Positions 11,920-22,345 of a stretch of DNA of 64,000 nucleotides are shown piece by piece. Origin of the DNA: Rhineura floridana (taxonomy: Eukaryota; Chordata; Lepidosauria; Squamata; Rhineuridae); the NCBI RefSeq assembly GCF_030035675.1, contig NC_084492.1, positions 27,863,761 to 27,927,760 on the forward strand, given 5' to 3'. The position numbers and the translations under genes were made by a program. Every line of letters begins with the position of its first letter. Positions within the stretch are counted from its first letter, which is position 1. The notes beneath the pieces were generated by a model. The model had not been told where the DNA came from. It searched no databases and worked only from the letters and a program-made list of their open reading frames with translations.

Positions 11920-12757
11920 TTGGGATGGAAAGATCTGCCAATTTTGTTTCTCTTGGCTTCTCATTTTCCAGTCTTAAATTCAGTTCTCCATATTCCTGCT
12001 TGTGATTTTTTTTTAAAAAAAACCTCATGACATTTCTTCAGCATGTTAGTGCCAATTGCTCCCAATAAAGACATTTTTGTATGCAGTTTTGACTACGGCA
12101 TACATTTTTGCAAGCGCTTTCTCCAAATATAATGCATTTTTATATGTACTTATCACAAATAGATTCACTTTTATGCACACTTTCTCCTAATATATACATT
12201 TTTGTAAATATTGTTTGGTTGCAGAACTGCATTGCAAAATTCAGATAAATGTGAATTTCAAGGGTTGGCTATGTTTCTGTTCTCATATTGTTTCGGAAAG
12301 TGCACATTTGATAAATTCGGCTTTAAATGCCAACAAAATCAAATTTCTCCCCCATTCGTTGTTCAAACTCTTCTGGAGTTGTGATGTGTACCTGCAGGGA
12401 CTGTATGATAGGATTCGTGGAAAAAGCTGGAATCTGGGGAGGGATCACTATTAAGAGAGATGGTGCCATGCCAGTGTTGATGGAGACAATTCCAGATACA
12501 AAGGGCAAGAAGGGAGAAGTTTTTTGAAGAAGCAAGAGACCTTCAAAAGCAGCTGAGGACTGTAGAGATGGATGAGCAAAGGTCACAGGCAGGGATATAT
12601 TGGGATATAACAGCAAAGAGGTAAGAAAAAGGCAAGTCCATCAAATGCCTTGAAGGCAAGGACGGTTCTGTTTCGGTCCTCATATTGTTTTGGAAAGTGT
12701 GAACTTGATAGATTCAGCTTCAAATGCACACTAAACCAAATATCTTCCCCATTCCTA
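11920..12757 (-). mobile_element. hAT family A, enlarged copy with duplicated end
   Basis: Ends ttgggatgg and ccattccta, exact 8-bp duplication gtgaggat at 11912-11919 and 12758-12765. Length 838 bp against about 440 bp for the 4680 copy. The terminal segment (tctcatattgtttcggaaag ... ttctcccccattc) occurs at about 12270-12357 and again at 12665-12757, separated by about 300 bp of unrelated DNA. The outer duplication shows that the termini belong to one insertion. Confidence 0.88.
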
Positions 12758-12870
12758 GTGAGGATATAAACCTCTCAGTTGCTACTGATTTCTCTCTTGC
12801 TGGGATAACAGGTCAGTGCCAATGCCTGGTATTGGTTGCAGATGAGTAGAGACTGTGCAGCTATTTAGAT

Positions 12871-13285
12871 CGGGGGAGGAGCTTTTTCAGCCCAAGGGCC
12901 ACCTTCCCATTTGAGCAACCTTCTGGGGGCCACATGCCAGAGGTAGGTGGAGCCAAAGGCAAAAGTGGGCAGAGCAATCGATGTGAATTTTACTTTTGCA
13001 TAGTAGGTGAGTTCCTTCATCACTCATCCCCCTCTCCTTTCATCCAGGCACACAAGAAGCACTGCCGCCCTGGGCTCCTTCTGGGAGGAAGGGTGGGATA
13101 GAAATGTTATTGTTGTTAGTGTTTAAGGACACATTCAACCAAGCAAAAATACTCAAGGAGGTTGTGAAGAAGGGCTGGTCAGGGATGTGGCTCAGGAGGG
13201 GGCGTGGCTTGGGGAGAGTCCTGAGGGCCAAATTGGGGGGCCTGGGGGCCACATTAGCCCCCAGGCCTGAGGTTCCCCTTTCCTG
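12871..13285 (-). mobile_element. hAT family B, near complete
   Basis: 415 bp ending ttccccttt cctg, flanks atttagat and gtttagat (7 of 8). The middle (about 13070-13120) carries a short L2-like scrap (gaggaagggtgggatagaaat) absent from other copies. Confidence 0.88.
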
Positions 13286-13897
13286 GTTTAGATAGATGGA
13301 GGAGTATTCAAATATGCAACCCCTCAATCTGAACGACCTTGTCCAGGGAAAACTGCACAACGCAATTTCTCTCTTGATAATGATTTCAGCTCTTGCGTTT
13401 GGGGTCATCTAGCCTGGCAAAGAACTGGAGTCTCTCTACCAGCATTTCTCAGATTTCTGAATCAACTGGAGACATGCTTGACTCTTACACCTAGATAAGT
13501 TTTCTTGGAGGTTCCCACCAGTGGGCAGTAGGTTTTCCGCTCAAAGCAAATACCAGTTCTGGAGGAAAGATCTACCCCAGGGACATTGCTCGTAAAGAAA
13601 GGATTAAATCCCCTCTCAGTGCCTCTCAGTTGTGAGCCCCTTCATTATGAGCCCCACCAGCTGATGCAGTTTGTATTTTAAAAAAACAAACAACTGTGCA
13701 GGTTAGATGCAAAGATATGTTCAAGAGTAGTTTGGCCCTTAGAGTGGAAAATAATAAGAATTACCCACAAAGGACCTTGAGTTTTTAGGGAATCACTGTT
13801 CTCCACATACCTCCAAACGGTGAGGTGTCCAACTCAGAGCAGTGAGTCACACAGAGGGGCAATGGTCAGACTCTTTCACAGACATGTCATTTTAACT
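13286..13897. other. non-repetitive stretch, no gene seen
   Basis: About 600 bp of unique DNA without protein-like frames. Confidence 0.45.
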
Positions 13898-14108
13898 TAT
13901 TTATTTATTACATTTTTATTCCATCCTTCTTCAAGGAGTTCAGGTCAGCATGCATTGTCCTCCCCGCCGCCACCATTTTATCTTCATGCCAATCCTGCCA
14001 AGTGGGTTAGGCTAAAAGAGAGTGACCAGTTCCAAGGTCACCCAGTGCAGTGGGCTTCATGGCTGAGTGGTGATTTGAACCTGCAGTCTCCGTGAGCCTA
14101 GTCCCGAA
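13898..14108 (-). mobile_element. tRNA SINE with L2-type tail, 5'-truncated
   Basis: Reverse-strand order: B-box region (gcaggttcaaatcacc), gccatgaagcccactg, acctaaccc-type middle, then an L2-like end gaataaaaatgtaataaat. The A-box head is missing. Confidence 0.85.
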
Positions 14109-14967
14109 AGTCTAACATTTGTTTAAACGATTCATTCATCCCTTCTTTGTGACATGCTAGCAAATGCAGAACTCTAGCGTGCCTTGGCTCACAGTTTGTG
14201 AATGGCAACCCTATTCTAACGGAGTCTTCATAATGGTAGAAAAAATACAAAATGGCTCACACAAAAAAGCTTCTACAAAACTGCATCCAGTTACCGTTTT
14301 CGACTTTATTCCATTTTAATGTTCAGGAAAAGAATGACACTGAAAGCATTGTGCAGACAATACAATAAATTAAGTGTAAAAGACATTGAACCTTAAAAAA
14401 ACATGTTTGTGGGTAATTGGCAAATTGGAGATCTACGCAAGGAAAGCAATTTTTATTAACCACTGGTAGTTTTGCCAGTGGGCATATTTCTGACTGCTGA
14501 GCGCTTTACATATGCATAAATTATTCAGCCTAAATGAGTTACACCCTCTTTTTTACCATACCAAACTCCAAGCTACGCCACAGATCAGGGAGCAGCAGCT
14601 GCATGAATGACTTTAGAAAAAGAGTCGCCTGTATTCGTAGATTTGATTTTGCAAAGCAGAACTCGCTGTCATCTGGGTCGAGTGAGAAAAGTGCTGCAGC
14701 TGTAAAATTCAAAGCGAGGAAATGTTAAGAAATTAATCTTTGTTTATTGGAGGCAGTGATCGAAAGAGTTCCAGTTTGCAGATTTAGGCTGGTATGTAAC
14801 AATCACTTATACATCTTGGTGGGTTTTACAGTGGAGCGTGCGCCGTGATACCATGCTTGTGTGGTATTGGTCACCAAAGTAGACAAGAATCCAAAAAACT
14901 TGTTTCATTATCAAACAAAATGGACAAAACTGTATAAGGATAGATAGGTGGTAATAACAATTATTTA
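14109..14967. other. non-repetitive stretch, conserved-element candidate
   Basis: No repeat family is visible over about 850 bp. The part 14400-14880 is complex sequence with homeobox-like TAAT/ATTA cores and no long frame. Function is conjecture. Confidence 0.4.
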
Positions 14968-15101
14968 GACCAGGGGAACTTTTTTTTTTTTTTTTAGCTC
15001 AAGGGCCGTACTCCTTTCTGGGCAATCTTCTGGGGGCCACTTGCCAGTGGTGGGTGGGTCCAGAGGCAAAAATGGGCAGAGCAATAAGTGTGAACTAGGG
15101 T
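14968..15101 (-). mobile_element. hAT family B fragment
   Basis: Starts caggggaac followed by an expanded T-tract, then gctcaagggccgtactcc and gccactt gccagtggtggg blocks. Broken off where the next element begins. Confidence 0.85.
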
Positions 15102-15212
15102 TGCCAGGTTCAGGGCCTGAGACTGATCCTGTGTCTTTAGGAGAAGAGAAAGTCAGCCAAGTGCAGGTGTTCTTGCAACCCTGTAATGGGAAAACACACA
15201 CACACACACACG
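15102..15212. mobile_element. hAT family C half copy ending in (CA)n
   Basis: First arm of the long-hairpin family (compare 37688-37993): ctagggttgccaggttcagg, ggcctgagactgatcctg, then gtaatgggaaaa, where it passes into a (CA)n run at 15190-15212. The second arm is absent. Confidence 0.85.
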
Positions 15213-15317
15213 GTGCCCAGTTGTCATTGGTGCCTAAAATTTGGTCCTGGTCCTTGAATTGCCAAAGAGGACAGAAAGCAGGTTTCTCCATGTATGACTC
15301 TCTGTGCCTACTTCAAA

Positions 15318-15415
15318 GAAGGTTGCCTTAGACCAGGTCACAGATCATTTGTCCATCTAGCTCATATTGCTAGCTCTGACTGGCAGCAGCAGCCCTCTAG
15401 GTCTTTTTCATCAGC
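15318..15415 (-). mobile_element. tRNA-Ala-like SINE, 3' part
   Basis: Reverse complement gives ctgccagtcagagctagcaa ... agctagatggacaaatgatctg, the body and tail of the SINE complete at 18093-18287. Confidence 0.7.
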
Positions 15416-15423
15416 TGGTATCA

Positions 15424-15900
15424 TTCATTGGCAATCACTCATGGCCGAGTAAGATTGTCTTCCAGGGTAAGATCTTTAACAGTGGGTCCATAAGGGATTG
15501 TGGAGGCCTCCCACAGTGAGGACATAGGTTTCCAGATGGAAGATGATCATGATGAGGATTTGCTTGACGTGCCTTCCGCTTAGCTCGTTTGTCCCTTTCG
15601 CCCTGTATTCGTGCTTCTTCAAAGTCCATAGCACCTTTGATAATGGCTGACCTCCAATTGGGATGCTCATGGGCCAGGGCTTCCCAATTCTTGATGTTCA
15701 TGTTACATTTTTTTAGATTAGCTTTGAGAACATCTTTAAACCTCTTTTGCTGTCCACCGATATTCTGTTTTCCATCCTTAAGTTGGGAGTAAAGTAGCTG
15801 CTTTGGAAGACGGTGATCCGGCATTCGAACAACATGGCTGGTCCAGTGAAGTTGATGTTGGAGGATCATTGTTTCAACACTGGTGGTCTTTGCTGTGTTA
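15424..15900 (-). mobile_element. LINE reverse transcriptase C-terminus, RTE-like
   Basis: A 144-codon frame (15435-15869) reads LHWTSHVVRMPDHRLPKQLL, then NWRSAIIKGAMDFEEARI and a terminal CPHCGR zinc-ribbon-like motif. This resembles the C-terminal extension of RTE-group LINEs (H-V-R-M ... R-LP-K), but differs clearly from the BovB end at 8262. Clade assignment is tentative. No tail or partner SINE identified. Confidence 0.65.
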
Positions 15901-16241
15901 GGAAAGGAGGCATAAATGCCTTATGCGGTAAATATGACCCCGTGGGAAACACAGATAAATGTATAAATGGCAATTGTTTTTGCTTCACGTGTTAACTCTG
16001 TGATTTCTTTTTTGGCATTCCTGCATTTTAAAATCATAATAGGATTGTGGCCTCACTTCAAAATATAGTATGCCCGCTCTGCTGTGTTTGGGGCCCTCCT
16101 GCTTGTTCTGCTGATGGGTACTGAACTTCTGCCCCTAAGTCCGACTCCTGATGGCACCACTGATGGGAATGTGAAATATATGGAAGGCAACTGGTCTGCC
16201 AATGGCTATCAGCCGAGATGGTTAAAATAAATATGCCACTG
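15901..16241. other. non-repetitive stretch, no gene seen
   Basis: About 340 bp with no recognisable element. Confidence 0.45.
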
Positions 16242-16250
16242 AAGACCAGT

Positions 16251-16844
16251 TGAGAGCCAGTGTGGTGTAGTGGTTAAGGTATTGGAGTATGACCTGGGAG
16301 ACCAGGGTTTGGATCTCCAAGCAGCCATGAAGCTCATTGGGCCAGTCACTGCCTCTCAGCCTCAGAGGAAGGCAATGGTAAACCACCTCTGAATACCGAA
16401 ATATAATGAGAAGACATGATTCATTAGAAAAGACAATAATGTTGGGAAAACAGAAGGGAGTGAAGAAAGAGGACGACCAAACAAGAGATGGATTGATTCC
16501 ATAAAGGAAGCCACAGACCTGAACTTACAAGATCTGAACAGGGTGGTTCAGGACAGATGCTCTTGGAGGTCACTGATTCATAGGGTCACCATAATTTGTA
16601 ATCGACTTGAAGGCACAACAAAGTGTGGTGTAGTGGTTAAGGTGCTGGACTATGACCTGGGAGACCAGGGTTCAAATCCCCACACAGCCATGAAGCTCAC
16701 TGGGTAACCTTGGGCCAGTCACTGCCTCTCAGCCTCAGAGGGAGGCAATGGTAAACCCCCTCTGAATACCACTTACCACGAAAACCCTATTCATAGGGTC
16801 GCCGTAAGTCAGGATCAACTTGAAGGCAGTCCATTTCATTTTCA
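16251..16844 (+). mobile_element. SINE - BovB 3' end - SINE composite
   Basis: Three segments run head to tail: a Sauria-type SINE head and body (16251-16399, A box tggtgtagtgg, degenerate B box), the last about 220 bp of BovB (16400-16620, encoding the MRRHDSLEKT and RPNKRWIDSIKEATDL region in interrupted frames), and a second SINE with B box ggttcaaatcc and BovB-derived tail (16621-16844). The whole is bracketed by one 9-bp repeat aagaccagt at 16242-16250 and 16845-16853. The simplest reading is one retroposition of a chimeric transcript; SINE-into-element insertion with loss of inner duplications is the alternative. Confidence 0.8.
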
Positions 16845-16975
16845 AAGACCAGTGACTATCACGCAACACCAGGTGTTGCCATCATGCTCTGACGGAGGAC
16901 TTCCCTTGCAGAATCTGCCAGGACACTGTGCAAAACCAGAATGCTTGCCAAGGTAGACTCTGGTCTGATTTAGGG

Positions 16976-17257
16976 GAAGGGCTATAGCTCAGCAGGAGAA
17001 CATCTGCTCTACATGCAGAAGGTCCCAGGTTCAATCCTTGGGATCTCCCAGTAGGGCTGGAAGGGAACCCTGCCGGAAACCCCGCAGAGCTGTCCCACTG
17101 CCAGTCTGCACAGCCTGCAGAATCCCTGACATCGCCAGGTAGGGCTGGGGAAGCCTCCCTGCCTGAAACCTTGGAAAGCCCCTGCCACGTCAGTGTAGAT
17201 AATGCTGTGCTAGATGGACCCTTGGTCTGACTCGTTAAAAGGGCAGTTTCCCGATCA
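16976..17257 (+). mobile_element. tRNA-Ala-like SINE with internal duplication
   Basis: Head gctatagctcagcaggagaa with ctctacatgcagaagg and B-box-like ggttcaatcc resembles tRNA-Ala. The body segment (tagggctgg ... ctgaaacc ... ctgcca) appears twice, at about 17052-17110 and 17140-17190, lengthening the copy to about 280 bp against about 195 bp for 18093-18287. Tail: gctagatggacccttggtct. Confidence 0.85.
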
Positions 17258-18092
17258 TTTGTTTTTATGAGTCAATGGCCGTCAGTTCTGCGGTGCCCAT
17301 TTGGAGCGGGGTGCTTTGTTTTGTTTGAACGGTGAGCTTAACTGCGTTGGGCAGGACGGGATCCTTCTTGCAATGCCACCATCTCAGGAAGTGACAAATG
17401 CAGCAGGAGCTGCAGGATCAGCATGCTCCTCACACTTTGTTCAAGCAGATCTAATGAGCGTTCTTGGCAAGACAGAAAGCCCAGTGGGCGCCGGGTTGGC
17501 ATGACGCTTCTTCTATCTCGTTCTCGTCTGCCTTTTAGGATTGTTTCCCCCCCTCCCATCCCCCCTGCCTCAGCTTGTTTTATATTAAGCAGCAAGCAGC
17601 CTGTGATGGAGAGGCACTGGGCGAGGGCTGGAGCGGGAGGGCCGGCCAATAATTCATGCTTATTAAAGAGTCATCCTCCTGCCGCAGTCTCTTGCCCTTG
17701 CACCTCATTCTCCATCATAACGAATCAGAGAAAACACCCAAAGGACTAAAGCCAAGGTCTGTCTCCAAAAAAAGCAGAGGGACAAGAAGAATAAATGTTA
17801 AGTGCTTCCTGCTTGCTTCATGAAGCTGAACCTTCTCACACAGGGTGGCCTGCGTGGAGAATGGCAATGACAGCAAGCAAGTTTCTAGACCTCAGTGATG
17901 AACAGAAGAATTGTTCCAAAAGTCTTGAGACCTGCGGGCATTTATCTGGAACAGCCAAACCCCACCTTCCAGGGTATTTGCATCACTCAGGACAGCTTAC
18001 GAGAATAAAACAAAACAGCTCCTTAAAAGAAATACAAACAAGACAACACTAGAAACAGGCTCAACAGATACAGAAAGTTCCAGAAAGATGGG
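17258..18092. other. non-repetitive, GC-richer stretch
   Basis: About 830 bp without a known repeat. Part 17290-17700 is GC-richer than its surroundings, with a poly-C tract and an ataattcatgcttattaaag core. No frame resembles a known protein. Confidence 0.4.
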
Positions 18093-18287
18093 AATGGCCA
18101 TAGGTCAGTGGGAGGGCACATGCTTTGCATGCAGAACACCCCAGGTTTGACCCCTGGCATCTCCAGGTAAGGCCAGGAAGGACTCCTGCCTGAAATCCTG
18201 GAGAGTTGCTGCCAGTCCATGTAGACAATACTGAGCTCGATGGACCAATGGTCTGACTCAATATAAGGCACTTTCTTATGTTCCTAT
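18093..18287 (+). mobile_element. tRNA-Ala-like SINE, full length
   Basis: Head ggccataggtcagtgggagg, anticodon-loop region gctttgcatgcagaa (TGC), B box ggtttgacccc, body ggcatctccaggtaag ... cctggagagttgctgcc, and 3' end gagctcgatggaccaatggt, ending tatgttcctatg. The last roughly 55 bp align with the CR1/L3 LINE tail. Confidence 0.92.
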
Positions 18288-18579
18288 GATGCTCCATCGC
18301 ATAGAAATCATGCCTCAGCCACAGACTGGACACAGAGAAGGGCCTCTCCAACAGATTTCAGTAGTGGGCTGGTATAGGTTCCATGCACAATTCAGAACCC
18401 TGGAAAATCAGGGTTCTGCATCATGTATCGAAACAGCATAAGTAGAAAATGCTCCCCTGCTGCAGAAGTTATCCCTTCTGCTTGTGGAGGGTGATGGGGA
18501 AGGTGATGGTGTAGTGAAGTTAATGCACTTGTCAGTGCACATTACGGAATGAGAAATGAGGCAAAATGAAATTAACAGA

Positions 18580-18870
18580 TTCATCCATTCCTAATTAGTT
18601 CATAAATCTTCTCTGGCCATGTCTGTATTAATCTGTGGATTAAAAGAAAATCTGCAAAAATGCCATTTAAATACATATTTTTGAAAGCGTTTCCTCATGC
18701 TACACACAAAATTTGTAAATGGATTTCCTCTCAACACACACATTTCTAAGCATATTTTATCTTGAAATGTGCATCTTAATGTACATTTTGTTGAGCCAAG
18801 AACTGCATTGCCATATTTGGAAAACTGCAAAATCTGAAGGGTTACTGCATTCAATTCTCCACATTCGTCT
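18580..18870 (-). mobile_element. hAT family A-like, highly diverged
   Basis: Blocks caaaaatgccattt, gcgtttcctcatgcta, aactgcattgccatatttgg and cattcaattctccacatt echo family A in reverse orientation. Ends are not intact. Confidence 0.55.
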
Positions 18871-19154
18871 GGGAGCTGCAGTCCACATCAGTTTTTATTG
18901 GAATCTGCAAAGATCAAAGTCTTCAAGCATCCCGACTCACAGCTCATTGTGCAAAGTGACACCATGGAAAAGCATGGGTGTACCTTAACCCCTTCATTTC
19001 CACATTTGAGGCCATGGGAACACTTGGAGGATTCTGGGGTGAGCTGGTTGGACAAATGGGAGATGCTCCAAGCCTGATGCTCAGGATGTCACAGGAGGTA
19101 AGGATAGGTGACAAAGCAGAGATGTAGTCAACAGCCTGGCAGTGGACTATGATC

Positions 19155-19372
19155 ACATTCACACTATACATTTAAAGCACTCTTATGCTACTTTAATAGT
19201 CATGGGAATGACTCAAATACTTTGTTAAGGGTGCTTCAAGTTGTTAGGAAACCCCTCACAGAGCTACAGTTCCCAGCACCCATAACAAACTACAGTTTCC
19301 AGGATTCTTTGGGGGAAGCTATGACTGTTACTGTAGTATAAGAGTGCTTTAAATGTATGGAGTGGATGATAC
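19155..19372. mobile_element. palindromic element (family D)
   Basis: Arms acactatacatttaaagcac and gtgctttaaatgtatgg frame a core with cctcacagagctacagttcc and aactacagtttccaggattc. Other copies: 24185, 52793 and 62529. I could not confirm a target duplication. Confidence 0.8.
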
Positions 19373-19479
19373 CTATAACTGAGGGCTAAAGTCAGGGCTG
19401 AGATAACCAGAGTGGAATTTCTAGAAGGAATAAGGCAGCTTCCCTGCTGTCTGAGGTGTGGTGGATGGTTACTGGAGAG

Positions 19480-19792
19480 AGGGTCTTTTCAGTGGTGGTG
19501 CCCCCAGCATGGAATGTTTTTCCCCAGATGCTCACCAAGTGCCTCCACTATGAAGGATAATGCTATCAGTGGTTACTAGCCATGATGGCTGGCTTTATCC
19601 CCACTGTCGAAGGCAGTCTGCCTCTGAATGGCTGAATAGTTGCTGGGAAACCCAAGTTGGGAGAAGGCTGTTGCACACATGTCCTGCTTGTCAGCTTCCT
19701 ATAGGCATCTGATTGGCCACTGTGAGAACAGGAAGCTGGACTAAATGGGCCTTTGGCCTAATCCAGAAGGGATCCCCATATGTTCTTAGACC
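19480..19792 (+). mobile_element. L2 scrap followed by CR1/L3 tail
   Basis: 19480-19540 reads RVFSVVVPPAWNVFPQ, an L2-type C-terminal block. From about 19540 the CR1/L3 3' UTR begins (gctatcagtggttactagcc) and runs to tatgttctta. The CR1/L3 part is an old copy. Confidence 0.8.
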
Positions 19793-19905
19793 TAGGAAGA
19801 AAAGACATGTGCTTGGGCAAGATTCATGCTCACGCTTCAATTCTGCAATAATTTGACTGATCTCTATCCTGCATACAGGAAGAGATATACAATGTTCTAT
19901 TTACA

Positions 19906-20034
19906 GCTGGGATGGAGGACCAGTGACTCTCCAGATGTTGTTGGACTACAACTCATACCATCCCTTAGGACATTGACCATGTTGGCTGGAGCTGATGGGT
20001 GTTGGAGTCCAACAACAACTGAAATACATCCCAG
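19906..20034. mobile_element. short palindromic hAT element
   Basis: Ends ctgggatgg and catcccag, arms with ttgttggactacaactcata and tgttggagtccaacaacaac. Confidence 0.8.
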
Positions 20035-20632
20035 GTGCGTATAGGACTGCAGGCTAAAGTGCCTGTAAATGCTGACTATGGTTGTTATTATTGTGGTTAT
20101 TTTATTAGCGATCACAGTGTCAAAAGAGAAGGCTTTTATGTCTGCTTTTATCAAAGCACACAGCAAATAGCAAAAGAAGGGAAGCCAATATTTGTGTGAT
20201 TCACACACACCTGCAAAAACACCCAGAATATGCAGAACATCAAGAAACCATGCTTGATTAATCCTTCAGTTAGATATTTGGGAGAATATCACTGTATTCA
20301 GCGTCCTTCATGCCTGTCAGCCAAATGAATGATTGGCCTAAAATAGACGAGCAGGAGCGGCAAGTAATTTTTTGGAGGGCTATAACACTGTCCAGAGTAC
20401 TTGAAGCCCTGTTAAATATTTAAAAAGTGAAACATCGTTAGACTGTAAATTCCTTTGTTTTGGTTACCAATATAGAGTCTTGCTATTCCCTCATTAATCC
20501 CCAACTATTATGTCTGTCCAGGCTATATCCTGGGGTGTTTTTAGCTGGGGCTGGAGCAAGGGGGGGAGGAGATTCAATTGACAAATGCATCTAGTTCTTA
20601 GTTTTAAGTGGAAGACTGGAAACCTTTGAACA
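20035..20632. other. non-repetitive stretch, conserved-element candidate
   Basis: No repeat is visible. The interval 20060-20470 is complex, AT-rich, free of long frames and contains homeodomain-like cores (tgattaat, atttaaa). Confidence 0.4.
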
Positions 20633-20830
20633 GAGGTGGGGAACCTCAGACCTAGTGGCTGAATGTAGCTCTGCAGACCTCTCTGTCCTTTAGAACTCTC
20701 CCCAGGCCACACCCCTTCCAAGGCCACACCCCTCTCTGGCCCTGCTCCACCCCCCTCATTGAGTGATTAGAATGTGTCCTTGAACTATAATAATGCCTCT
20801 TGGTTGCCTGGATGGAGAATAGAGTGATGA
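20633..20830 (+). mobile_element. hAT family B, left half
   Basis: Starts cagaggtggggaacctcaga and continues to ttgcctggatggagaataga; the right half is missing next to the family A copy at 20838. Confidence 0.88.
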
Positions 20831-20837
20831 TCTGAGT

Positions 20838-21282
20838 AGGGATACAAAGATCTGTCCGTTTTGGTTCTCCCAGTTTTTAATTTTTCTGATCTTAAATTCA
20901 GCTCTGTAGCAATTTGCAGTTTCTTTTTCTTTTCTTCTCTTTACAAAAACCCTCATCAAAATTCATCAGCATTTTTAGTACAAATTTCTCCTAATAAGCA
21001 CATTTTTGCAGGCCGTTTTGATGAAGGCACACTTATTTGCAAGCAATCTCTGCTAATACACAGCATTTTTGTATGTTATTTTCGCAAAGATATTCATTTT
21101 TAAGTACACTTTCTGTGCATTTTTGTTAACATTCTCGTATTGGAAAACTGCATCACAAAATTTGGATGTGTGTGACTTTTAAAGGATGGTTGTGTTTTGG
21201 TTCTTACGTTGTTTTGGAAAGTGCCAGTTTGATAGATTTGGCTTTAAATGCAAACTGAATCAAATTTCTCCCCTATTCTTAT
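20838..21282 (-). mobile_element. hAT family A, about full length
   Basis: Runs from tagggatacaaagatctgtc to aatttctcccctattct, all family A blocks in reverse order. No clear target duplication remains. Confidence 0.85.
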
Positions 21283-21443
21283 ATATGAATATGGGTGTGT
21301 AGAGAAACCCCTGACTTTTGAATGCCTGGAATGTATTGTACAAAGGTAAGAGCCACATATATTGATCTGCCATGCCTACTACTGGCATGCAGTCTCCAGA
21401 ATGTTGCCTTCTAGCTCTCTTTCCACCCTCCCTGAGAAGCAAA

Positions 21444-21687
21444 GGGTTGTATCCAACTAAGTCCTACACAGAGCAGACCCACTGAAATTAATGGACCTAA
21501 GTTAGACATGCCCATTAATTTCAATGGGTTGTATCAAATGCTAGTCATGCTCAGAACCGAGTTGCTGAAATTCATGGACATGACTCATGTAGGTCCGTTA
21601 ATTTCAATGGGTTTACTCTGAGTAAAACATAATTGATACAAGCCAATGGATCTACTCTGAGTAGAACTAACATTGGATACAACCCAA
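21444..21687. mobile_element. palindromic family P, tandem or nested pair
   Basis: Starts gggttgtatccaactaagtc and ends cattggatacaaccc, with two sets of inverted arms around 21470-21530 and 21595-21670. Either two adjacent copies or one inserted into another. Confidence 0.82.
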
Positions 21688-22149
21688 AGCTTGCTTTGGC
21701 CCTTTTGTCACTGCTTGCAGCATAGACTCCCAGCTTCTGATCTTCACTGCCTCCCCTCTGCTTGACTCTCTCACACTGTTGATGTAACAGCCACTGTGGC
21801 TTCAGTGCACTGCTCACCCCTGGTGTCTTGCTCCCACCTTTCCAGAATGCTGAGATTGTGTTCCAATGAAACAGCATTGGGCCCCAGCCCTGCAGAGGCT
21901 CCAGCCTTCAGAATGCCTCACGGTGGATTTTGAGAAAGATGTTCCAAGGCAACGAAGTTTGGTCCATGAGGGCAAATGGGGCAATGCCCCACCAACCTCA
22001 GTCTGCTCTAAGCCACCTGCTCGCCTCCTTACTTAACACCAGCCAGGGGGTGACTCTCCCTGTCGTCTCCTCTGGCTCCACTTGCTGGTGGTCCTTCCAC
22101 CCCACTCGTCCCAATGGGATTAGGAAACGACATTAGGAAAGTGCTGATT
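21688..22149. other. non-repetitive stretch, no gene seen
   Basis: About 460 bp, C/T-rich, no repeat or protein-like frame recognised. Confidence 0.45.
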
Positions 22150-22345
22150 GTGATTGTATTGTTATGGGAAAATGTTGCTTTTTTAACAATGTTAATATTT
22201 TGTTATTTAAATTTTTGTGAACTGTATTGTTCTTTTCTGATGTGTATTTTGTATTTGTGTTTATTTTTTGTGTGAGCCGCCTTGAGGGTCTTTTTGGCCA
22301 AAAGGCAGCATAGGAATAAACCATAACATAACATAACATAACAAT
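22150..22345 (+). mobile_element. L2-type LINE 3' tail
   Basis: T-rich UTR to gtgagccgccttgagggtc ... aaaggcagcataggaataaa, then a (CATAA)n tail. Confidence 0.78.

Noticed and set aside
18093-18165. Functional tRNA-Ala gene
   Set aside because: Cloverleaf pairing is degraded and the SINE body continues directly; the same holds for copies at 16976, 32803, 50538 and 54395.
20838-21282. Target duplication for this hAT copy
   Set aside because: The flanks do not agree well enough to claim one.
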